The notes beneath the pieces were generated by a model. It ran no database searches. It saw nothing but the letters and a program-made list of their open reading frames with translations, and was not told the DNA's origin. Below, in pieces: positions 17,532 to 25,951 of a DNA stretch of 64,000 nucleotides; the stretch's first letter is position 1, and every line of letters starts with the position of its first letter. The stretch is from Pseudomonas putida (lineage in GTDB: Bacteria > Pseudomonadota > Gammaproteobacteria > Pseudomonadales > Pseudomonadaceae): contig NZ_JAETZZ010000006.1 of NCBI RefSeq assembly GCF_022627325.1, forward strand, positions 62,001 to 126,000, read 5' to 3'. Made by a program: the position numbers and the translations under genes.

Positions 17532-18131
17532 TCAAGAAAAGACCAGTTGCGCCGCCACGGCGAACATCATTACCGCCACCATCAGGTCGAGCATCCGCCA
17601 GGTCGCCGGGCGGGCCAGCCAGGGCGCCAGCCATGCAGCACCGATCGCCAGGGTCGAGAACCACAGCAGCGAAGCGCTGGCGGCGCCTGCCACATACGCG
17701 CCTGGTACGGTCTGCTGGGCGCCCAGCGAGCCGATCAGCAACACCGTGTCCAGGTACACATGTGGGTTCAGCAGGGTCACGGCCAAGGCGCTGAGCAGCA
17801 CCGCACGCCGCGAACGCATGCCTTGGCCTTGCTGATGCTGCAGGCTCTGCTTGGAACAGGCGCTACGCAGCGCTTTGGCGCCGTACCAGAGCAGGAACAC
17901 CGCGCCACCCCAGCGTGCGACCGCCAACAGCGTCGGATTGTGTGCCAGCACCGTCGCCAGGCCGAATACCCCGGCGGCGACCAGCAGAGCGTCGCAGACG
18001 ATGCACAGTGCTGCCACCGGCAGGTGATGTTCACGGCGCAGGCTCTGCGCCAGGACGAAGGCGTTCTGGGCGCCGATGGCCATGATCAGGCCGAGGGCCA
18101 CCAGCATGCCGTTCAGATAGCTTTGCCACAT
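17532..18131 (-). CDS. argO: LysE/ArgO-family amino-acid exporter
   Basis: 199 residues with about six hydrophobic helices. The LysE family N terminus is clear (GLIMAIGAQNAFVLAQSL), as is the central NPHVYLDTVLLIG motif. ArgO and LysE export arginine, lysine or toxic analogues such as canavanine across the inner membrane. It is divergent from an ArgP-type LysR gene with a 90-base intergenic region, the standard arrangement in which ArgP with arginine or lysine controls the exporter. The stop codon abuts the heptad-repeat element. Confidence 0.88.
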   Translation of the reverse strand: MWQSYLNGMLVALGLIMAIGAQNAFVLAQSLRREHHLPVAALCIVCDALLVAAGVFGLATVLAHNPTLLAVARWGGAVFLLWYGAKALRSACSKQSLQHQQGQGMRSRRAVLLSALAVTLLNPHVYLDTVLLIGSLGAQQTVPGAYVAGAASASLLWFSTLAIGAAWLAPWLARPATWRMLDLMVAVMMFAVAAQLVFS

Positions 18132-18221
18132 GGCAGATACTCCAAAGAAGATGCTGGCTATTGTGGCGATCGGCCCTGTATAAGAAAAACAAATAATGCT
18201 GATCCGTCATTAGGGAAATCG

Positions 18222-19112
18222 ATGTTCGACTACAAGCTGCTGGCCGCCCTCGCCGCCGTGATCGAGCAAGGGGGGTTCGAACGTGCAGCGCAGGTACTGG
18301 GGCTGTCGCAATCGGCTATCTCACAGCGCATCAAACTGCTCGAGGCGCGGGTTGGCCAGCCGGTGCTGGTGCGCGCCGCGCCACCGAGCCCGACGGAGGT
18401 CGGGCGCCAGTTGCTCAACCATGTGCAGCAGGTGCGGTTGCTCGAACGTGACCTGCAGCGCCAGGTACCGGCACTGGATGAGGAAGGCATGCCAGAGCGT
18501 CTGCGCATTGCGCTCAACGCGGATAGCCTGGCGACCTGGTGGGCAGGCGCGGTGGGTTCGTTCTGCGCCGAGCAGCAGGTCCTCACCGACCTTGTGGTGG
18601 AAGACCAGGAAGTCGGCCTCAAGCGCATGCGTGCCGGGGAAGTGGCGGCCTGCCTGTGCGGCAGCGAGCGGCCAGTGGCGGGCGCGCGCAGCATGCCACT
18701 GGGCGCCATGCGCTACCGGGCGCTGGCCAGCCCGGCATTCATGGCGCGCTATTTCCCTGGGGGCTTCGAGGCCCGGCGGCTGGCCCGCACGCCGGCGATC
18801 GTGTACGGCCCGGACGATTTTCTGCAGCACCGATACCTCGCTTCTCTAGGTATCGAGGATGGCTTCCTGCACCACCTTTGCCCCTCGTCCGAAGGCTTCC
18901 TGCGCATGACCGAAGCCGGCCTGGGTTGGGGCCTGGTGCCAGAGTTGCAGGCCCGCGAACAGTTGAAAAGCGGGCAACTGGTGGAAATATCGACCGATAC
19001 CCCCATCGATGTGCCGCTGTACTGGCATCATTGGCGCAATGGCGGGCAACTGCTCGCGCAACTGACCGAACACCTGCGCCACACAGCACAGCATTGGCTG
19101 GTGCCGTTGTAG
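18222..19112 (+). CDS. argP: ArgP/IciA-type LysR regulator
   Basis: 296 residues. The N-terminal winged helix-turn-helix is FDYKLLAALAAVIEQGGFERAAQVLGLSQSAISQRIKLLE with typical LysR spacing; the remainder is a periplasmic-binding-protein-like effector domain. ArgP activates argO in response to intracellular arginine or lysine. Start set at the ATG giving the canonical MFDYK N terminus; a much longer open frame upstream is antisense to argO and is not coding. Placement divergent to argO supports the name. Confidence 0.85.
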   Translation: MFDYKLLAALAAVIEQGGFERAAQVLGLSQSAISQRIKLLEARVGQPVLVRAAPPSPTEVGRQLLNHVQQVRLLERDLQRQVPALDEEGMPERLRIALNADSLATWWAGAVGSFCAEQQVLTDLVVEDQEVGLKRMRAGEVAACLCGSERPVAGARSMPLGAMRYRALASPAFMARYFPGGFEARRLARTPAIVYGPDDFLQHRYLASLGIEDGFLHHLCPSSEGFLRMTEAGLGWGLVPELQAREQLKSGQLVEISTDTPIDVPLYWHHWRNGGQLLAQLTEHLRHTAQHWLVPL

Positions 19113-19158
19113 TGGTGGCCGGCGTCTGTTGCATCTGAAATCTGAGGCGGAGTGTTAC

Positions 19159-20154
19159 ATGCGAATTCTGGTCACTGGCGCGAGCGGCTTCATCGGCGGG
19201 CGCTTTGCGCGCTTTGCCCTGGAGCAAGGCCTGGATGTGCGGGTCAGCGGCCGCCGCGCCGAGGGCGTCGAGCACCTGGTCAAGCGTGGAGCGCAGTTCA
19301 TCCCCGGCGACCTCGGTGACGCCGAACTGGCCCGGCGCCTGTGCCAGGGCGTCGAGGCGGTGGTGCATTGCGCCGGAGCGGTGGGCACCTGGGGGCGCTA
19401 TCAGGATTTTTACCAGGGCAATGTGGTGGTCACCGAGAATGTGGTCGAAGGCTGCCTGAAGGAGCACGTCCGTCGCCTCGTGCACCTGTCGTCGCCGTCG
19501 ATCTACTTCGATGGCCGCTCGCGCCTGGATATCCGCGAAGACCAGGTGCCGCGTCGTTTTCACCACCCCTATGCGCAGACCAAATACCTTGGCGAGCAAA
19601 AGGTCTTCGGCGCCCAGGAGTTCGGGCTCGAAGTGCTGGCGCTGCGCCCGCGTTTTGTGACCGGCGCCGGTGACGCCAGTATTTTCCCGCGGCTGATGCA
19701 GATGCAGCGCAAGGGCCGCGTGGCGATCATCGGCAACGGCCTGAACAAAGTCGATTTCACCAGCGTGCACAACCTCAACGAGGCATTGCTTGGCGCGCTG
19801 TTCGCCGATGATCGTGCGTTAGGGCAGGCCTACAACATCAGTAATGGCCAACCGTTACCCTTGTGGGATGTGGTCAATTACGTCATGCGCCAGATGCAGT
19901 TGCCCCAGGTGACCCGTTATCGCGCCTATGGCCTGGCCTACAGCATGGCGGCGCTCAATGAAGCCGCTTGCCTGCTCTGGCCCGGGCGACCCGAGCCCAC
20001 CCTCACGCGCCTGGGGATGCAGGTGATGCACCGCGATTTCACGCTGGATATCAGCCGCGCCCGGCAGTACCTGGACTATCAACCCAAGGTCAGCCTGTGG
20101 ACGGCGCTGGATGAATTCTGCGCGTGGTGGAAGCACCAACCTTTTGCTCAGTGA
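19159..20154 (+). CDS. NAD-dependent epimerase/dehydratase (extended SDR)
   Basis: 331 residues. The nucleotide-binding motif is GASGFIGG (residues 7-14), and the catalytic Tyr-Lys pair occurs in YAQTK, with a preceding Ser-rich strand LVHLSSPSIYFDG. The fold is an extended short-chain dehydrogenase related to 3-beta-hydroxysteroid dehydrogenase and nucleoside-sugar epimerases; substrate unknown. Start chosen at the ATG ten codons inside the frame because the Rossmann strand MRILVTG begins there. It may be read with argP (46-base gap). Confidence 0.85.
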   Translation: MRILVTGASGFIGGRFARFALEQGLDVRVSGRRAEGVEHLVKRGAQFIPGDLGDAELARRLCQGVEAVVHCAGAVGTWGRYQDFYQGNVVVTENVVEGCLKEHVRRLVHLSSPSIYFDGRSRLDIREDQVPRRFHHPYAQTKYLGEQKVFGAQEFGLEVLALRPRFVTGAGDASIFPRLMQMQRKGRVAIIGNGLNKVDFTSVHNLNEALLGALFADDRALGQAYNISNGQPLPLWDVVNYVMRQMQLPQVTRYRAYGLAYSMAALNEAACLLWPGRPEPTLTRLGMQVMHRDFTLDISRARQYLDYQPKVSLWTALDEFCAWWKHQPFAQ

Positions 20155-20241
20155 ACCAGGCGCCTGGATGATGGTCATCAGTGCGCCGCTTGAGCGGTTT
20201 ATACTCATGTCTCTTTGCTACTACCGCGGTTGAATCTATCC

Positions 20242-21069
20242 ATGCGCAACGATGCCCACGACGATTTTGATGATGTGCCAACCCTGCGTGCCGGCACCCC
20301 GGATGACGACGAACTCTTGCCGGCGCGGGTCTCGCGCAACCGTCAGAAGGCCGTCAGGCCCGCCAGCACGGGCCCTTTGTGGGCGTTGCTGGGGGCCTCG
20401 TTCATCGCGTTGGCCGGGCTCGGCTGGTGGAGCTTTCAGCAAATCTCGCTGATGGAGCAGCAACTGGTGGCTACCCAGGAGAGCTTTGCGCGCATCAGCG
20501 AGGAAGCAGCGGGGCGTTTGCAGGCGATCAGTGGCAAGGTCGCTGCCACTGAGACCTCTACCACCACCGGCAGTGAAGCGCTCAAGCTGCAGATCCGCCA
20601 ATTGCAGGCCAGCCTGGCCGAGCAGGGCAAGCAACAGCAGGGCGTGGCAGGGCAAACGGGTGACTTGGGCAAGCGCCTGGAGCAGGTGCTGGCCGATACC
20701 CGCGAACAGCAAAAGGCGGTCACTGAACTGCAAACTCAGTTACAGGCGCAGTTGAAATCGGTGAATGCCGAGCTGGCGGCGTTGAAGTCGGGCCAGGTGG
20801 ATGGCGGCAAGCTCGATGGGCAGCTCAAGAGCCTTAGCGAGGAGGTGGCCGCGCTGAAGAAGCAGGGCAACCCGAAAGCGGCGATCGAGAGCCTGGAGCA
20901 GGACGTGCTGGTATTGAAAAGCCAGGTGGACAATCGCCCAGCTGCGGCGGCTGCCGGTAGTGCTTCGGTTCAGGAGTTCGATGCGTTTCGTGGCCAGACG
21001 ACCCGCAACTTCAACACCCTGCAAAGCCAGATTCGGAACCTGCAGCAGCAGATCAACGCCCGCCCTTGA
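20242..21069 (+). CDS. Coiled-coil membrane protein of unknown function
   Basis: 275 residues. An acidic cytoplasmic head (DAHDDFDDVPTL, DDDELLPARV) is followed by one transmembrane helix (about 45-66, LWALLGASFIALAGLGWWSF). A long Gln/Leu/Ala-rich coiled coil (about 70-270; QLQASLAEQGKQQQ, ELQTQLQAQLKSVNAELAALK) would sit in the periplasm. The layout resembles small envelope scaffold proteins, but I recognise no named family. The next gene is convergent, and a gene-end hairpin lies 85 bases downstream. Confidence 0.78.
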   Translation: MRNDAHDDFDDVPTLRAGTPDDDELLPARVSRNRQKAVRPASTGPLWALLGASFIALAGLGWWSFQQISLMEQQLVATQESFARISEEAAGRLQAISGKVAATETSTTTGSEALKLQIRQLQASLAEQGKQQQGVAGQTGDLGKRLEQVLADTREQQKAVTELQTQLQAQLKSVNAELAALKSGQVDGGKLDGQLKSLSEEVAALKKQGNPKAAIESLEQDVLVLKSQVDNRPAAAAAGSASVQEFDAFRGQTTRNFNTLQSQIRNLQQQINARP

Positions 21070-21151
21070 GGCCTTGCGCGAGGGCTTTGCCCTCCTTACG
21101 TCAGGCCAGGGCGCTTCTACAGGATCATCCATAGGTCAGCCATGCGTCGCG

Positions 21152-21172
21152 CAGGGCCGCAAAGCGGCCCTG
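21152..21172. terminator. Gene-end hairpin between the coiled-coil gene and xenB
   Basis: CAGGGCCGC-AAA-GCGGCCCTG is a perfect nine-pair stem in the convergent gap. Core identical to the hairpins after the nitrilase-family gene, pcaK and ttgC. Confidence 0.55.
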
Positions 21173-21182
21173 GCGTTCGGGC

Positions 21183-22232
21183 TTACAGCCGCGGGTAATC
21201 GATGTACCCCACCGGCCCCTTGGCATAGAAGGTTTCCGGGTGCGCCTGGTTCAACGGCGCATCGGCTGCCAGGCGTGCCGGCAGGTCCGGGTTGGCAATG
21301 AATGGCACGCCAAATGCCACCGCATCTGCCTTGCCACTGGCCAATGCAGCATTGGCACTCGCCTTGTCGAACCGCTCGTTGACGATGTAAGGGCCACCGA
21401 ACGCTGCTTTGATCAGCGGGCCGATACTGTCATCGGCTTCCTTCTCCCGCGAGCAGATGAAGGCGATACCCCGCTTGCCCAGTTCCCGCGCGACATAGGT
21501 GAACGTTTCGGCGCGGTCGGCATCACCCATGTCATGGGCGTCTGCGCGCGGTGCAAGGTGCACGCCGACCCGGCCTGCGCCCCACACGCCGATGGCGGCG
21601 TCTGTCACCTCCAGCAGCAGGCGGGCACGGTTTTCCAGTGAACCACCGTAGCGGTCGGTGCGCTGGTTGGTGCTGCTCTGCAGGAACTGGTCGAGCAGAT
21701 AGCCGTTGGCACCGTGGATCTCCACGCCATCGAAACCGGCCGCCTTGGCGTTCTCTGCGCCACTGCGGTAAGCCTCGACGATGTCGGCGATTTCTTCGCT
21801 TTCCAAGGCACGCGGGGTCGGGTATTCGGTGATCGGTCGCACCAGGCTGACATGGCCCTTGGGCTGGATGGCGCTGGGCGCCACCGGCAACTCACCGTTC
21901 AGGTAGCTGGGGTGGGAAATGCGGCCAACATGCCACAACTGCAAGAATATGCGACCGCCCGCGCCGTGCACGGCCTTGGTCACGTTGTTCCAGCCGCGTA
22001 CCTGTTGGTCGTTCCAGATGCCTGGGGTATCAGGGTAGCCGACGCCCATGGGCGTGACCGAAGTCGCTTCACTGAGGATCAGCCCGGCGCTGGCGCGCTG
22101 CACGTAGTACTCGGCCATCAGCGCATTGGGCACCCGGCCTTCGTCGGCGCGGCAGCGGGTGAGTGGCGCCATGATGATGCGGTTGGGCAGTTGCACATCG
22201 CCCAGTGTGATCGGATCGAAAAGCGTGGTCAT
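21183..22232 (-). CDS. xenB: Xenobiotic reductase B, old yellow enzyme family
   Basis: 349 residues. An FMN-dependent (beta/alpha)8 flavoenzyme with the OYE signatures PNRIIMAPLTRCRAD, LQLWHVGRISH, the substrate-binding pair in VEIHGANGYLLDQFL and the YGGSLENRARLL motif. XenB of pseudomonads reduces nitroglycerin, TNT and activated alkenes with NADPH. It follows an ArsR-type regulator by 18 bases, so it is probably part of a regulator-enzyme operon responding to electrophiles or its substrates. Confidence 0.93.
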   Translation of the reverse strand: MTTLFDPITLGDVQLPNRIIMAPLTRCRADEGRVPNALMAEYYVQRASAGLILSEATSVTPMGVGYPDTPGIWNDQQVRGWNNVTKAVHGAGGRIFLQLWHVGRISHPSYLNGELPVAPSAIQPKGHVSLVRPITEYPTPRALESEEIADIVEAYRSGAENAKAAGFDGVEIHGANGYLLDQFLQSSTNQRTDRYGGSLENRARLLLEVTDAAIGVWGAGRVGVHLAPRADAHDMGDADRAETFTYVARELGKRGIAFICSREKEADDSIGPLIKAAFGGPYIVNERFDKASANAALASGKADAVAFGVPFIANPDLPARLAADAPLNQAHPETFYAKGPVGYIDYPRL

Positions 22233-22250
22233 AAGTGTTTACCTGCTGGG

Positions 22251-22553
22251 TCAAAGCGCTTGGCGCAGTTGTTCGAGAAACGCCTGGATGGTGGCTTCGT
22301 TGCGTTTGAAAAAATGCCACTGGCCGATCTTCTGGCTGCTGACCAGGCCAGCGCGCTGCAAGGTCGCCAGGTGGGCCGAAACGGTCGACTGCGACAGGCC
22401 GCAGCGTTGATCGATCTGCCCGGCACAGACACCGTGCTCGGTGCTGTGGTGTTGGGCAGGAAAGTGCGCTGCCGGGTCTTTGAGCCAGTTGAGGATTTCT
22501 CGCCGGACCGGGTGGGCCAGGGCTTTTATTATTTCGTCGAGATCGAGAGGCAT
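22251..22553 (-). CDS. ArsR-family repressor, probable regulator of xenB
   Basis: 100 residues. A compact winged helix: PVRREILNWLKD, recognition region CGLSQSTVSAHLATLQRAGLV, wing SSQKIGQWHFFKRNE. Two cysteines, C43 and C51, flank the segment VCAGQIDQRCG. The classical CxC metal site is not present, so thiol or electrophile sensing is possible. The long upstream extension of the frame overlaps operator-like repeats, so the ATG giving MPLDLDEI is preferred. It precedes xenB on the same strand. Confidence 0.87.
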   Translation of the reverse strand: MPLDLDEIIKALAHPVRREILNWLKDPAAHFPAQHHSTEHGVCAGQIDQRCGLSQSTVSAHLATLQRAGLVSSQKIGQWHFFKRNEATIQAFLEQLRQAL

Positions 22554-22578
22554 GGTGTGGGGCTCATGGTGTAGCCAT

Positions 22579-22676
22579 ATATCGTGATGTGACGAAATAT
22601 AAATCGGTATTTCGCGATATAGAAATATGAAGTCGTTCTGAGCTGAGCGCGAATCGTTATATCGCGTTATAACGAT
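22579..22676. promoter_or_regulatory. Operator-like AT-rich palindromes before arsR-xenB and acpH
   Basis: The intergenic stretch is AT-rich in an otherwise GC-rich window. ATCGTTATA and TATAACGAT form a perfect nine-base inverted repeat with a six-base spacer at 22653-22676. ATATCG/CGATAT half-sites recur near 22579-22600 and 22611-22621. Placement in the promoter of an ArsR gene suggests autoregulation. Confidence 0.6.
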
Positions 22677-22705
22677 ATATGAGTGCACGGTGCTAAACTG
22701 CGCCC

Positions 22706-23287
22706 ATGAACTACCTCGCACACCTGCACCTGGGCGGCCCGGCGCCGCAACAATTGCTTGGCAGCCTGTATGGCGATTTCGTCAAAGGCTCGCTGGAGGG
22801 GCGCTTTGCGCCGACGCTGGAAGCTGCCATCCGTCTGCATCGGCATATCGACAGCTATACCGATCAACACCCGCTGGTGTTGGCGGCGCTTGCGCGGTTC
22901 CCCCGGGAGCGGCGCCGCTATGCCGGGATCATTGTGGATGTGTTCTTCGACCATTGCCTGGCACAACACTGGGGCGACTACGCCGAGCAGCCGCTGGAGC
23001 AGTTTACCGGTGCGTTCTATCGCGTGTTGCTGGCCGAGCCCGAGTTGCCAGAACGCTTGGCACGCATTGCGCCCTCGATGGCCGCAGATGATTGGCTGGG
23101 GGCCTATGGCGATTTTGCCACCTTGGAGCAGGTCTTCAACGGCATTGGGCGACGCTTGTCCAGGCCTGAGGGCATGATGGGCGTGATGACTGAGCTTGAG
23201 CGGTTATACGAGCCGTTGCTGGCGGATTTCCGTGAGTTCTATCCGCAGTTGCAGGCGTTTGCCGTAGCGCAAAGGGCTGGCACCTAG
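22706..23287 (+). CDS. acpH: Acyl carrier protein phosphodiesterase AcpH
   Basis: 193 residues of the AcpH (DUF479) family. The start MNYLAHLHL, the GDFVKGSLEG segment, HRHIDSYTDQHP and DVFFDHCLAQHW are family hallmarks with the His/Asp residues of an HD-like metal site. The enzyme removes 4'-phosphopantetheine from holo-ACP. The ATG has no clear ribosome site, and the mRNA leader would be short because the divergent arsR promoter region is close. Confidence 0.9.
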   Translation: MNYLAHLHLGGPAPQQLLGSLYGDFVKGSLEGRFAPTLEAAIRLHRHIDSYTDQHPLVLAALARFPRERRRYAGIIVDVFFDHCLAQHWGDYAEQPLEQFTGAFYRVLLAEPELPERLARIAPSMAADDWLGAYGDFATLEQVFNGIGRRLSRPEGMMGVMTELERLYEPLLADFREFYPQLQAFAVAQRAGT

Positions 23288-23308
23288 CGCTGTACTGCCA
23301 ATCGAGCA

Positions 23309-24097
23309 TCAAGCCACCTGAGCCTGTCGGCCCAGGGCCACCTCCACTTCGCCAACGCCGAACAACGCCCGCTCGATGGCCTGCTGCGCCTGCAATGCCA
23401 ATGCCGCGCGCTCTTTGTTCACGCTGCTGATCGGCTGCAACAGGTGAATGCACACCTTACCCCGCGGCTCGGCGAACAGGCGCAACAGGTGGGCCACCAG
23501 GTCATCGTTACCAATGAACGGCGCAACCAGGTCGGCCTCGCCGTTGCGCAGGTACGCAAGGGCAACGGGCTGCACCGCCACACCCTGGTCGATGGCCCCT
23601 GCCAGCAGACGCCCGTGGAAGGTCCGCACCTGGCGCCCATCGGTCGTGGTGCCTTCGGGGAAGATCAACAGCGGCCTGGCGTCGCCCAGTTGTGCGCTGA
23701 TCTGTTCACGCAGGCGCTGGCTGTCGCCGCCGCCGCGGCGGATGAACAACGTGCCGGCTTTCTCCGCCAGCCAGCCCGCCACTGGCCAGTGGCGGACTTC
23801 GGCCTTGGACAGGAACGACAGCGGCAGCAGCATGCCGAGCAGTGGGATATCGGTCCAGGACACGTGGTTGCTGACCCACAACATCGGCCGTTGGGGCAGC
23901 TCACCGATTACCTGCACGTCGAAGGGCAGGGCCGCGACCAGGCGCTTCATGAACAGGCAGGTCCAGCGCTGGCGGCGCTCGATGGAGGCTTTGCTGCCCA
24001 GGCGTTCGCCGACGGCGATCACGCTGGCCATGAGCATGCCCAAGAGCAGCACCAACAACAGCCTTGCGAGGCGGGCGAACACCCGCAGCTTGGGCAT
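23309..24097 (-). CDS. olsA: OlsA, lyso-ornithine lipid O-acyltransferase
   Basis: 262 residues of the PlsC family. An N-terminal membrane helix (LARLLLVLLLGMLMASVIAV), the catalytic HX4D motif in SNHVSWTDIPLLG, and acceptor-binding FPEGTTTDG. It adds the second acyl chain to lyso-ornithine lipid. The start ATG overlaps the olsB stop (ATGA), which fixes the start despite a 13-codon longer frame. The olsB-olsA pair makes phosphate-free ornithine lipids, used by pseudomonads during phosphate limitation. Confidence 0.88.
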   Translation of the reverse strand: MPKLRVFARLARLLLVLLLGMLMASVIAVGERLGSKASIERRQRWTCLFMKRLVAALPFDVQVIGELPQRPMLWVSNHVSWTDIPLLGMLLPLSFLSKAEVRHWPVAGWLAEKAGTLFIRRGGGDSQRLREQISAQLGDARPLLIFPEGTTTDGRQVRTFHGRLLAGAIDQGVAVQPVALAYLRNGEADLVAPFIGNDDLVAHLLRLFAEPRGKVCIHLLQPISSVNKERAALALQAQQAIERALFGVGEVEVALGRQAQVA

Positions 24098-24852
24098 CAG
24101 ACCGCTGCCTTGAAGTGGCGGGCGTAACGCGGGCACAGGTCATCACGCTTGAGCAGGATGAACACGTCGGCAACCTGGAAGTCCTCATCCCAGCAGGGTT
24201 CACCGCAGATCTTCGCACCCAGGCGCATGTAGGCCTTCAGCAGCGGCGGCATTTCAGCGATGACATTGTGCGGCAGGGCCAGGGTGGGCAGCGGGTTCTT
24301 CGGTTCTGCACGCAGATGTTCGGTGCACAGGTAGCGCTCGCGCAGCCGTTGCATGACAGCATGGGCCTGAACACCGCCATCCTGCATGGGGATGCTCGCG
24401 CAGCCCATCAGGTAGCTGTAACGGCCTTCATTGAGCACTTCGGCCAGCTCGCCCCAGAGCACGGCGATGGTGCCGCCGTTGCGGTAGCCGGGGTCCACGC
24501 AGGTGCGGCCCAGTTCGAGAATTGGCCCCTGCAGTTGCAGCAGGCCGTGCAGGCTGAATTCTTCTTCACTGTAGAAACGCCCCAGGCTGCTGGCGGCCTG
24601 ATGGTCGAGCAGGCGGGTGGTGGCGACCAGTTCGCCGGTGCTCAGGTCGCGTACGCCGATGTGCTGGCAGTGTACGTCGTAGTCATCCATGTCCAGGCCC
24701 AGTTCAGCGCCCTTGAGCCTGGCCTTGAATTCTGCGCTGAACACGTTGTAGCGCAGGGCCTGTGCTTCCTGCAGGGCCGCGGCGCCGACCAGGCGTTCGG
24801 CTTGCAGACGGCGTTCAGTGCTGTTGTCGCCAGAGCGAGCGGTCCGAGTCAT
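24097..24852 (-). CDS. olsB: OlsB, ornithine N-acyltransferase
   Basis: 251 residues of a GNAT-like hemolysin/ornithine acyltransferase fold. Motifs are [20 protein letters not shown]-type acceptor region, [21 protein letters not shown] and a C-terminal basic tail. It transfers a 3-hydroxyacyl group from ACP to ornithine, the first step of ornithine-lipid synthesis. GGGAG stands seven bases before the chosen ATG; the frame continues 67 codons upstream without support. Forms a coupled operon with olsA. Confidence 0.88.
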   Translation of the reverse strand: MTRTARSGDNSTERRLQAERLVGAAALQEAQALRYNVFSAEFKARLKGAELGLDMDDYDVHCQHIGVRDLSTGELVATTRLLDHQAASSLGRFYSEEEFSLHGLLQLQGPILELGRTCVDPGYRNGGTIAVLWGELAEVLNEGRYSYLMGCASIPMQDGGVQAHAVMQRLRERYLCTEHLRAEPKNPLPTLALPHNVIAEMPPLLKAYMRLGAKICGEPCWDEDFQVADVFILLKRDDLCPRYARHFKAAV

Positions 24853-25000
24853 TGCGAGTCTCCCTAAGCCAGCCATGAAGGGTTGCGGCCGGTCGGCTTT
24901 GTTGTGCAAAGTCAGCCTAGGTAGGCGCGGTGTCACCCCTGTGAACCTTTGGTGATGCTTGCGTGACACCCCTGACAAGCGCTTATGAGAGGAGCGTCCG

Positions 25001-25888
25001 ATGGCCTGGTTGCAACGACTCAACGATCCCTTTCGCCAGCCTCTGGCCGACACCTTGGGCGAGCTCTATGCCGCGCAGCTCGAACGCCTCGGCGGGTGCG
25101 CCCCGTTCGAGCTGGCGGTGCTGGGTGGGCGCGCCATGGCCACACCTGGCCTGGCGTTTCTGCTTGGCTACCAGGCCGCCTTGCGTGCGCTGTGGCCCAG
25201 CGCCCCCGCCACCCTCGGCGCGCTGTGCGCCACCGAGGGGCGTAGCGTGCGCCCGGCGCACATGCAGACGCGCCTGGAGGGCTTGCGCCTGACCGGCAGC
25301 AAGGACTTCGTGACCGCCGGGCTTGACGCCGAATGGCTGCTGGTGGCGGCGCGCAGCGAGGGGCAGGGGGAAGCACCGCGCCTGAGCCTGGGGGTGGTTT
25401 ACCCGGGTGAGCCAGGGGTGACCCTGGAGGCGTTGCCGACCCTGCCATTGATGCCTGATGTCGGCCACGGGCGCCTGCAACTGCGCCAGGCTGCCTGCGA
25501 GTTGCTCGCCGGTGATGGTTGGGATGCATACGTCAAACCGTTTCGTTCACTGGAAGATCTGTACGTGCTGGCGGCGATGGTTGCCTGGTTGTATGGCGTA
25601 GCGCAGGAAAGCGGCTGGCAACGGGCGCTGCGGTTGCGCCTGATCGGCTTGTTGGCGGGTTGTGCCGAGGCCAGCCGCCAGTGCGCCGACAGTGTCGGCT
25701 GCCATTTATTGCTGGCGGGCTTGTTTGCGCAGTTTCAGGCACTGAAGCCGTCCCTCGACGAAGCCCTGTCGGCCGGGCCGGCGCAATGGGCGCAGCTGTG
25801 GCAGCGCGATCAGGGCGTCATGGCGCTGGCGACGGCTGCTCGGGAAAAGCGCCTGGCCAAGGCTTGGGAGGCTGCCGGATTGTCATGA
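25001..25888 (+). CDS. Short acyl-CoA dehydrogenase-like protein
   Basis: 295 residues. Partial similarity to the acyl-CoA dehydrogenase fold: a middle beta segment with [24 protein letters not shown], typical of the flavin and substrate-shielding region, then helices ([21 protein letters not shown]). It is about 80 residues shorter than normal family members, and I cannot identify the catalytic glutamate, so it may be a non-catalytic or minimal relative. AGGAG precedes the ATG by seven bases. Neighbour of olsBA on the opposite strand; no substrate can be inferred. Confidence 0.75.
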   Translation: MAWLQRLNDPFRQPLADTLGELYAAQLERLGGCAPFELAVLGGRAMATPGLAFLLGYQAALRALWPSAPATLGALCATEGRSVRPAHMQTRLEGLRLTGSKDFVTAGLDAEWLLVAARSEGQGEAPRLSLGVVYPGEPGVTLEALPTLPLMPDVGHGRLQLRQAACELLAGDGWDAYVKPFRSLEDLYVLAAMVAWLYGVAQESGWQRALRLRLIGLLAGCAEASRQCADSVGCHLLLAGLFAQFQALKPSLDEALSAGPAQWAQLWQRDQGVMALATAAREKRLAKAWEAAGLS

Positions 25889-25951
25889 ACGCCTGGCAGG
25901 ATCGCCTGATCCGTTGACACCCGGGTCGCCCTGCGGCCCCAAGAGGCGTCT

